Of a DNA stretch of 20,525 bases, positions 14,455-20,525 are shown in pieces. The translations under genes were made by a program, and so were the position numbers. The stretch's first letter is position 1; every line of letters begins with the position of its first letter. Source of the DNA: Pseudomonadota bacterium (GTDB lineage Bacteria > Pseudomonadota > Gammaproteobacteria > Burkholderiales > Thiobacillaceae). The stretch is from NCBI GenBank assembly GCA_021821425.1, contig JAKACL010000009.1, positions 1 to 20,525 of the forward strand. The letters run 5' to 3'. A model generated the notes under the pieces. It saw nothing but the letters and a program-made list of their open reading frames with translations. It searched no databases and was not told where the DNA came from.

Positions 14455-15333
14455 GTGACCGCCGTCACCGGCCAGGTCGTCGCCGCCTTCAGCCGCCGCT
14501 TCATCGTGGCCACGGCCGAGGGCACCCTGCCGTGTCAGGTCAAGGGACGCCACCTGCGCGTGGTATGCGGCGACCAGGTCGACGTCCGGCGCGATGGCGA
14601 TGCCGGCGTGATCGAGGCGGTGCGGCCGCGCACCAGCCTGCTGTATCGCTCAGATGCCTTCAAGACCAAGGCGATTGCCGCCAACGTCACGCAGCTCGCG
14701 GTGGTGGTGGCGGCGCGACCGAGCTTTTCGATGGAACTGGTGCAGCGCTGCGTCCTCGCCGCCGAAGACCAGGGCATCGCCAGCCTGCTGATTCTCAATA
14801 AGGCCGACCTGCCGGAAACGCCCGCTGCACGCGAACGCCTGGCTCTGCTCACCCGCATCGGCTATCCGCTCGTGATGCTGTCGGCGCTGACCGACGTGGC
14901 GCCGTTGCGCCCGGCGCTGCACGGCCACACCACGCTGCTGATCGGGCAATCGGGGATGGGCAAGTCGACGCTGATCAATGCGCTATTTCCGGACGCCGAC
15001 GTGTTGACCGCCGACTACTCCGAGGCGCTCGACAGCGGACGCCACACCACCACCCACACCCGGTTGCACCGGCTGGACGCCGATTCGGCGGTGCTCGACT
15101 CGCCCGGCCTGCAGGAATTCGCGCTGCAGCACCTCGATGCCGGTGCACTGGCGCACGCCTTTGTCGAATTCCGTCCGTTTTTGGGACAGTGCCGCTTTCG
15201 CGACTGCAAGCACGAAACCGAGCCGGGCTGCCGGCTGCAGGAAGCCGCTGCCGCGGGCGAGATCGAACCGGCACGGCTCAAGCTGTTCCAGACGCTGCGT
15301 CGCCTGCAGCAAAATGCCGCCCAGCGCCTATAA
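14455..15333 (+). CDS. rsgA: Ribosome small-subunit-dependent GTPase A
   Basis: RsgA helps mature the 30S ribosomal subunit and is stimulated by it. The 292-residue protein has an N-terminal OB-fold (about 1-60) and then the circularly permuted GTPase domain, with G4 NKAD (115-118) before G1 GQSGMGKST (164-172) and G3 DSPG (215-218). A C-terminal zinc site follows, made of Cys246, Cys251, His253 and Cys259. The GTG at 14455 starts the OB-fold and lies four bases after the phhB stop; only a weak GAG precedes it. Orn and RsgA genes are often neighbours in proteobacteria, and here orn lies about 800 bases away on the other strand. Confidence 0.95.
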   Translation: MTAVTGQVVAAFSRRFIVATAEGTLPCQVKGRHLRVVCGDQVDVRRDGDAGVIEAVRPRTSLLYRSDAFKTKAIAANVTQLAVVVAARPSFSMELVQRCVLAAEDQGIASLLILNKADLPETPAARERLALLTRIGYPLVMLSALTDVAPLRPALHGHTTLLIGQSGMGKSTLINALFPDADVLTADYSEALDSGRHTTTHTRLHRLDADSAVLDSPGLQEFALQHLDAGALAHAFVEFRPFLGQCRFRDCKHETEPGCRLQEAAAAGEIEPARLKLFQTLRRLQQNAAQRL

Positions 15334-15366
15334 AAAAAGCACATTCTCCGTACAAGGAGCACGCAA

Positions 15367-15888
15367 ATGAATCCCCTGATGAGAACCCTGCTGGCGGTGC
15401 TGGCAAGCCTGTGGCTGGGCCTGGGCACGCCGGCCCTGGCGGCGGGCAAGCGGGTGGCCACGCCCTACGCCCCAGCCAAGGTCATGTTCGAGTTTTATCT
15501 GGACGATCCGCAGAAAATCGACAGCGCGCTGTATTGGGTGCGTTCGTTGATGAATCCCCTGATGGAAGCGCCGTATAGCTATTCGCCGGAAGACCTGAGC
15601 ATCGTCGTGGTCATCCACGGCACCGAGATCGTGACGGTGGCGAAAAAGAACGAGGAAAAATACCAGGAAGCCGTCGACCGCATGCGCTATTACGCGGGTT
15701 TCGGCGTGGCGTTCAAGGTGTGCGGCCAGGCGGCGGTGGACTACGGCTACCGCGTGGAGGACTTCCAGGATTTCATCGAAGTCGTGCCCAATGCCATCAC
15801 CGAGCTCGCGCACTGGCAGCAGCAGGGATACGCACTGATCATCCCGCAGATCGTCAGCAAGACGATCGACATCGAGTCGATCAGATAG
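15367..15888 (+). CDS. Exported DsrE-like protein (second free-standing copy)
   Basis: This 173-residue protein has a signal peptide (about 1-26, ending ALAA) and a DsrE-like fold. It shows the same four blocks as the protein at 12540: KVMFEFYLDD, SIVVVIHGTEIVTV, GVAFKVCGQAA with Cys119, and QQGYALIIP. It is longer, with an insertion after the first block and an extra C-terminal tail. AAGGAG lies about eight bases before the ATG. It follows rsgA by 33 bases and may be read through from it. No GGAATAA-N15-CGTC promoter is seen upstream, so it is probably outside the ECF regulon proposed here. A role in periplasmic sulfur handling is inferred from the family only. Confidence 0.85.
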   Translation: MNPLMRTLLAVLASLWLGLGTPALAAGKRVATPYAPAKVMFEFYLDDPQKIDSALYWVRSLMNPLMEAPYSYSPEDLSIVVVIHGTEIVTVAKKNEEKYQEAVDRMRYYAGFGVAFKVCGQAAVDYGYRVEDFQDFIEVVPNAITELAHWQQQGYALIIPQIVSKTIDIESIR

Positions 15889-15897
15889 ATCGCCGGC

Positions 15898-16338
15898 TCA
15901 GCTTTGTTCGGGCCAGTGCTTGATGTAGCGCTTGAGCAGACTGTTCTCGAACTTGGCCTCCTTGAGGCTGGCGCGTGCCACGTCGTGGAAGGAAATGATG
16001 CCGAGCAGCTTGTTGCCGTCGAGGATCGGCAGGTGGCCGATGTGCGACTTGGTCATCACGTCGCGCGCATAATCCACCGAGTCGTCGGCACTGGCCACCA
16101 CCGGCTCGCTCACCATGATGGTGCCGACTTCGGCGTCCTTCAGGTCGCAGCCCAGCTTGACCATGCCCTTGACCAGGTCGCGTTCTGTGACCAGGCCGAC
16201 CATCTCGCCCTGCTTCAGCACCACCAGCGAACCCACCCCCAGGCCCACCAGTTTGGCAGCCGCGCTTTCCACCGAATCGGTGGGCGCAATGCTGTGGATG
16301 TCGTCGCTCTTGAGCGTGAGGATTTCGCGAATCTGCAT
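15898..16338 (-). CDS. CBS-domain pair protein
   Basis: This 146-residue cytosolic protein is built of two CBS motifs (about 8-60 and 73-130), which together normally bind an adenosine nucleotide such as AMP, ATP or NAD. Typical strand-helix stretches are VGSLVVLKQGEMVGLVTERDLVK and IGHLPILDGNKLLGIISFHDVAR. No catalytic or channel domain is attached. GGAG lies six bases before the ATG. It converges on the DsrE-like gene with nine bases between stops. The ligand and target are unknown; stand-alone CBS pairs often act as energy-state sensors or partner regulators. Confidence 0.92.
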   Translation of the reverse strand: MQIREILTLKSDDIHSIAPTDSVESAAAKLVGLGVGSLVVLKQGEMVGLVTERDLVKGMVKLGCDLKDAEVGTIMVSEPVVASADDSVDYARDVMTKSHIGHLPILDGNKLLGIISFHDVARASLKEAKFENSLLKRYIKHWPEQS

Positions 16339-16395
16339 GAAGGTCTCCGGGTTCAGCGTGTATGGGGTAATGATAGAACGATGGCGCGGGTCCGG

Positions 16396-16941
16396 CTATG
16401 GTCTGACCAGAGCCGTCTCGACCTGCCGGCGCGTATCGGCGCCGGCGAGCACCTCCACCAGCGCCAGCGCAAAATCCATCGCCGTGCCGGGGCCGCGTGA
16501 GGTCAGCACCGTGCCGTCCTGCACCACGGCGGACGCGCTGACGGTGACGCCGGCCACCCCGTCGAGAAAGCCGGGGTAGCTGGTGGCCTGTCTGCCCTGA
16601 AGCAAACCCGCTTCGGCCAGTACCATCGGGGCGGCGCAAATGGCGGCGGTGTACTTGCCGGCCGCCGCCATTTTTTTCAGCAGCGCAAGAATGCGCGCAT
16701 CGTCTTTCAGATGGGATGCGCCCGGCATGCCGCCCGGCAGCACCACCATGTCGTAACTGTCCTGTAGCGCCGCGTCGAGCGTCACATCGGGCACCAGCTG
16801 CACGCCGCGGCTGGCCTTGACGACGCCAGGCTTGAGGCCGGCGGTCACCACCTCGATGCCGGCACGTCGCAACAGATCGATGATCGTGACGGCCTCGAGT
16901 TCTTCGCAGCCGTCGGCAAGCGGAACAAGCACCTTGGCCAT
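16396..16941 (-). CDS. DJ-1/PfpI family protein (YajL-like)
   Basis: This 181-residue class I glutamine-amidotransferase-like protein has the DJ-1 reactive cysteine, Cys102, in the nucleophile elbow (AAICAAP), and Glu16 (GCEELEAV) which would pair with it. It starts MAKVLVPLADGCEE and includes VVLPGGMPGA, both typical of the YajL/ThiJ branch. AGGAG lies seven bases before the ATG at 16941, and the yajQ stop is ten bases upstream, so the two belong to one operon. DJ-1 proteins have been linked to protection from oxidative and electrophile stress and to glyoxalase or deglycase activity, the latter debated. The exact activity cannot be told here. Confidence 0.92.
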   Translation of the reverse strand: MAKVLVPLADGCEELEAVTIIDLLRRAGIEVVTAGLKPGVVKASRGVQLVPDVTLDAALQDSYDMVVLPGGMPGASHLKDDARILALLKKMAAAGKYTAAICAAPMVLAEAGLLQGRQATSYPGFLDGVAGVTVSASAVVQDGTVLTSRGPGTAMDFALALVEVLAGADTRRQVETALVRP

Positions 16942-16951
16942 CGGGGTCTCC

Positions 16952-17437
16952 TCAGTCGCGAAAATTCTGGTATTGCAGCGGGAAATCGGTGATGGTCTTG
17001 CGCACCAGCGCAATGGTGTCCTGGAGCACGTCGCGCTTGGCACCGGACACGCGCACGGTGTCGCCCTGGATGCTGGCCTGCACCTTCAGCTTGCTGTCCT
17101 TGATGCACTTGACGATCTTCTTCGCCAGTTCGGTTTCCACGCCGGTCTTTACCGTCACGCTGCGCTTGACCTTGTTGCCGGAGACTTTCTCGACGCTGCC
17201 GATCTCCAGACATTTCACGTCCACGTTACGCTTGGCGAGCTTCTGCGCCAGAATCTCCTGCACCTGATCGAGCTGGAATTCGGTATCGGCATGCACCGTC
17301 AGCACATAGTCGGCCTGCTCGACGCGCGCGTCCGATCCCTTGAAATCGAATCGGGTGGAAACTTCCTTGTTGACCTGATCGACGGCGTTGCGCACTTCCT
17401 GCTTGTCGACTTCCGACACGATGTCAAAACTGGGCAT
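16952..17437 (-). CDS. yajQ: YajQ-family nucleotide-binding protein
   Basis: This 161-residue protein has the whole YajQ fold, two domains rich in lysine and valine. It starts [21 protein letters not shown], includes [11 protein letters not shown], and ends [12 protein letters not shown], all family hallmarks. Members bind RNA or nucleotides, and a Xanthomonas homolog binds cyclic di-GMP and interacts with a transcription factor (established knowledge). GAGGAG precedes the ATG by eight bases and partly overlaps the end of the BPH gene, with five bases between the genes. It is co-directional with the DJ-1 gene downstream. Confidence 0.95.
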   Translation of the reverse strand: MPSFDIVSEVDKQEVRNAVDQVNKEVSTRFDFKGSDARVEQADYVLTVHADTEFQLDQVQEILAQKLAKRNVDVKCLEIGSVEKVSGNKVKRSVTVKTGVETELAKKIVKCIKDSKLKVQASIQGDTVRVSGAKRDVLQDTIALVRKTITDFPLQYQNFRD

Positions 17438-17442
17438 TTAGA

Positions 17443-18018
17443 TCACTCCTCACAATCCATCACAAACGACTGCACCGGCAGCCCCGTTTCGTCGTGAAAC
17501 TCGGCCGCCGCCGCCACGCCCAGCCGCGCCACTGCCTCGGCGTCGAACGCGGGTGCGCGCCAGGCCGCATACATCGCGCCCAGCGCATAGGGGCTGCCGC
17601 TGCCGTAGGCATAGAATTTCGAGAATTCCTGCACCGTGCGGTGCGCCGCCACGCCGAAGATCCCGCGCGGACTGGCAATCAGCACGTCCATGCGGGACGA
17701 CTCGAGGTCTTCCTCCTTGTCCTCGCCGGTCTGCAGATAGTAGTGCTCCTTCAGCGCGCCGTGCAGTGTGTTCCATACGCTGAAGATGCTGGCGACCGAA
17801 TCCAGCTGCGGCGTCTCATCCAGCGAATCGAAATAGTCCGCGAGAATCAGCTTGAAGGTCGCCGAGCCGGTGATGGCGACGAGGCTGTCGCCGACGCGGA
17901 TGATCTTCTCGTGATTCGCCACATAGGTGGCGGATTCCTTGCCGCCACCCCATTTCGTCAGCGTATCGGCCGCAATTGCAATGCGGCCGTTCTTCTTGAC
18001 GACAGTGACGGTGGTCAT
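17443..18018 (-). CDS. Betaproteobacterial proteasome homolog (BPH), Ntn-hydrolase
   Basis: This 191-residue protein has a proteasome/HslV beta-type fold. After removal of Met1 the N-terminus is TTVTVV, so Thr2 would be the nucleophile. Asp18 (AAD) matches proteasomal Asp17, and Lys38 (NHEKI) probably matches Lys33. YGSGSPYALGAM and HDETG correspond to the Ser129 and Asp166 regions. It is neither HslV, since no hslU ATPase is next to it and the sequence is distant, nor Anbu. It fits the BPH group, characterised to my recollection from Thiobacillus denitrificans as a double-ring tetradecamer. Its ATG lies three bases after the ppnP stop and five bases separate it from yajQ, so it sits inside an operon. 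Natural substrates and any partner ATPase are not evident. Confidence 0.85.
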   Translation of the reverse strand: MTTVTVVKKNGRIAIAADTLTKWGGGKESATYVANHEKIIRVGDSLVAITGSATFKLILADYFDSLDETPQLDSVASIFSVWNTLHGALKEHYYLQTGEDKEEDLESSRMDVLIASPRGIFGVAAHRTVQEFSKFYAYGSGSPYALGAMYAAWRAPAFDAEAVARLGVAAAAEFHDETGLPVQSFVMDCEE

Positions 18019-18021
18019 GGC

Positions 18022-18336
18022 TCAGCCGAAATGGCAGACGTAGTGGTAGGGCTCGCCCGACACTTCGATATCGAAGCTGGAATGGGCCGGCACATCGAAC
18101 GACTGCCCGGCGCCGTAGGTCTTCCACTCGGTGTCCCCGGCCAGCTTCACCCGGCAGGTGCCCGACACCGTTTCCATGACTTCCGGCGCGCCGGTGTTGA
18201 AGGTGAGCGAGGACGGCAGGATCACGCCGACCGATTTCTTGCTGCCGTCGGGAAACTGCACGGTGTGCGAGACGCACTTGCCGTCGAAATACACATTGGC
18301 CTGCTTGGTGACGGCGACATTGTCGAACTGGGACAT
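18022..18336 (-). CDS. ppnP: Pyrimidine/purine nucleoside phosphorylase PpnP
   Basis: This 104-residue small cupin (formerly DUF1255/YaiE) catalyses phosphorolysis of several nucleosides to base and ribose 1-phosphate. The sequence shows the family pattern: [36 protein letters not shown] and the cupin end [26 protein letters not shown]. Its length is typical. GGAG lies nine bases before the ATG, only two bases after the argG stop, so it is probably cotranscribed with argG and BPH. Confidence 0.94.
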   Translation of the reverse strand: MSQFDNVAVTKQANVYFDGKCVSHTVQFPDGSKKSVGVILPSSLTFNTGAPEVMETVSGTCRVKLAGDTEWKTYGAGQSFDVPAHSSFDIEVSGEPYHYVCHFG

Positions 18337-18338
18337 GC

Positions 18339-19568
<1,230 letters not shown>

Positions 19569-19579
19569 GGTATGCGGAT

Positions 19580-19819
19580 TCAATGGGTGGAACCGGACTG
19601 GTTCTTGTCGATGACTTCGACCTGACCGGGGAAGCCGCCGATCTTCAGGATGTCGAGATTGGTGGCAAGGCTCGCCTTTTCGATTTCGATGCCGACGACG
19701 CGGCCGTCTTCCGACAGGTTGAGCACGATGCCTTCGTGCGCTTCCCACGACTGCGCGGGGTTTTCGGGACTGATTTCGACATAGAGCGAATCCATGTCCT
19801 TGAAGTAGGCAATATTCAT
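19580..19819 (-). CDS. DUF2283-like small protein
   Basis: This 79-residue protein begins [17 protein letters not shown] and contains [21 protein letters not shown], the characteristic pattern of the DUF2283 family of small beta-rich proteins of unknown function. It is placed three bases after the argF stop and 11 bases before the argG start, so it is part of the arginine operon by position. The ribosome binding site is weak (AAGCTGAAC region). Related proteins are often found near toxin-antitoxin-like or mobile genes, but here it is embedded in a biosynthetic operon and no toxin partner is visible. I assign no function. Confidence 0.85.
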   Translation of the reverse strand: MNIAYFKDMDSLYVEISPENPAQSWEAHEGIVLNLSEDGRVVGIEIEKASLATNLDILKIGGFPGQVEVIDKNQSGSTH

Positions 19820-19822
19820 TGT

Positions 19823-20525
19823 TCAGCTTTCCACTCTTCCGAGCAACAGGTATTCCATCAAGGCTTTCTGCACGTGCAGGCGATTCTCGGCCTCGTCCCA
19901 CACCACCGATTGCGGGCCGTCGATCACCTCGGCGGTCACTTCCTCGCCGCGGTGCGCCGGCAGGCAGTGCATGAAGACGGCATCGGACTTCGCCACTTTC
20001 ATCATGTCGGCATCGACCTGCCAGTCGGCAAAGGCCTTCATCCGTTCGTCGTTCTCGGCCTCCCAGCCCATGCTGGTCCAGACGTCGGTGGTCACCAGGT
20101 CGGCGTCGCGGCAGGCATCCATCGGGTCGGCAAAGCTTTCGTAGTTGTCGGTGCCATACAGGCCCGCGCGTTCCGGTTCGACCTCGTAACCCGGCGGCGT
20201 CGACACGTGGACGTTGAACCCGAGCACTTCGCCCGCCTGCAGCCAGGTGTTGCACATGTTGTTGGAGTCGCCGACCCACGCCACCGTCTTGCCCTGGATC
20301 GAGCCGCGGTGCTCGATGAAGGTGAAGATGTCGGCGAGGATCTGGCACGGATGATATTCGTTGGTGAGCCCGTTGATCACCGGCACGCGCGAATGCGCCG
20401 CGAAGCGCTCGATGATGTCCTGCTCGAAGGTGCGGATCATCACGATGTCGACCATGCGCGAAATCACCTCGCCGGCGTCCTCCACCGGCTCGCCGCGGCC
20501 CAGCTGGGTATCGCGCGTGTTGAGG
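19823..20525 (-). CDS. argF: Ornithine carbamoyltransferase (5' end cut by window)
   Basis: This enzyme makes citrulline from ornithine and carbamoyl phosphate. The visible C-terminal 233 residues run from [13 protein letters not shown] to LLLGRVES. They carry the carbamoyl-phosphate-side motif HPCQ (about 20342-20353) and the ornithine-side motif HCLP (about 19959-19973), within [12 protein letters not shown]. The N-terminal STRTR phosphate-binding motif and the start codon lie beyond base 20525. An in-frame GTG at 20485 is internal, as homology continues before it. It is followed by the DUF2283 gene and argG. Confidence 0.96.
   Translation of the reverse strand, partial: LNTRDTQLGRGEPVEDAGEVISRMVDIVMIRTFEQDIIERFAAHSRVPVINGLTNEYHPCQILADIFTFIEHRGSIQGKTVAWVGDSNNMCNTWLQAGEVLGFNVHVSTPPGYEVEPERAGLYGTDNYESFADPMDACRDADLVTTDVWTSMGWEAENDERMKAFADWQVDADMMKVAKSDAVFMHCLPAHRGEEVTAEVIDGPQSVVWDEAENRLHVQKALMEYLLLGRVES

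Overview
The window reads as a chromosomal stretch of a GC-rich betaproteobacterium. The best fit is a sulfur-oxidising Thiobacillus-like member of the Nitrosomonadales/Hydrogenophilales. This rests on the stringent-starvation genes sspA/sspB beside the cytochrome bc1 operon, a betaproteobacterial proteasome homolog (BPH), three DsrE-type proteins and a PilS/PilR-type pair. Genus is inference from gene content, not a search result.

Layout. 1-647 holds no gene I can support. 661-3781 (+) is a small membrane protein translationally coupled to a histidine kinase and a sigma-54 response regulator. A bidirectional terminator separates it from leftward genes: petA-petB-petC (bc1 complex), a strong terminator, sspA-sspB and tRNA-Thr(TGT). 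Divergent from petA is an HtrA/DegS-like periplasmic protease (+) whose stop codon lies inside a 271-bp MITE-like inverted-repeat element (8990-9260).

9283-12962 is the most interesting block. A leftward operon encodes an ECF sigma factor, a transmembrane anti-sigma factor and an exported thioredoxin-like DUF255 protein, each overlapping the next. Divergently transcribed is a secreted DsrE-like protein. The periplasmic half of the anti-sigma factor looks homologous to that secreted DsrE-like protein, including an aligned cysteine. The two divergent promoters carry the same arrangement, GGAATAA-N15-CGTC, which suggests that the sigma factor drives both its own operon and the DsrE-like gene. 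I propose a periplasmic sulfur/thiol-sensing ECF regulon; its function is inferred.

13129-15888 contains orn (-) and a rightward cluster: monohaem cytochrome c, pterin-4a-carbinolamine dehydratase, rsgA and another exported DsrE-like protein. 15898-20525 is a leftward run. It holds argF (cut by the window edge), a DUF2283 protein, argG, ppnP, BPH, yajQ, a DJ-1/PfpI protein and a CBS-pair protein, most of them only a few bases apart.
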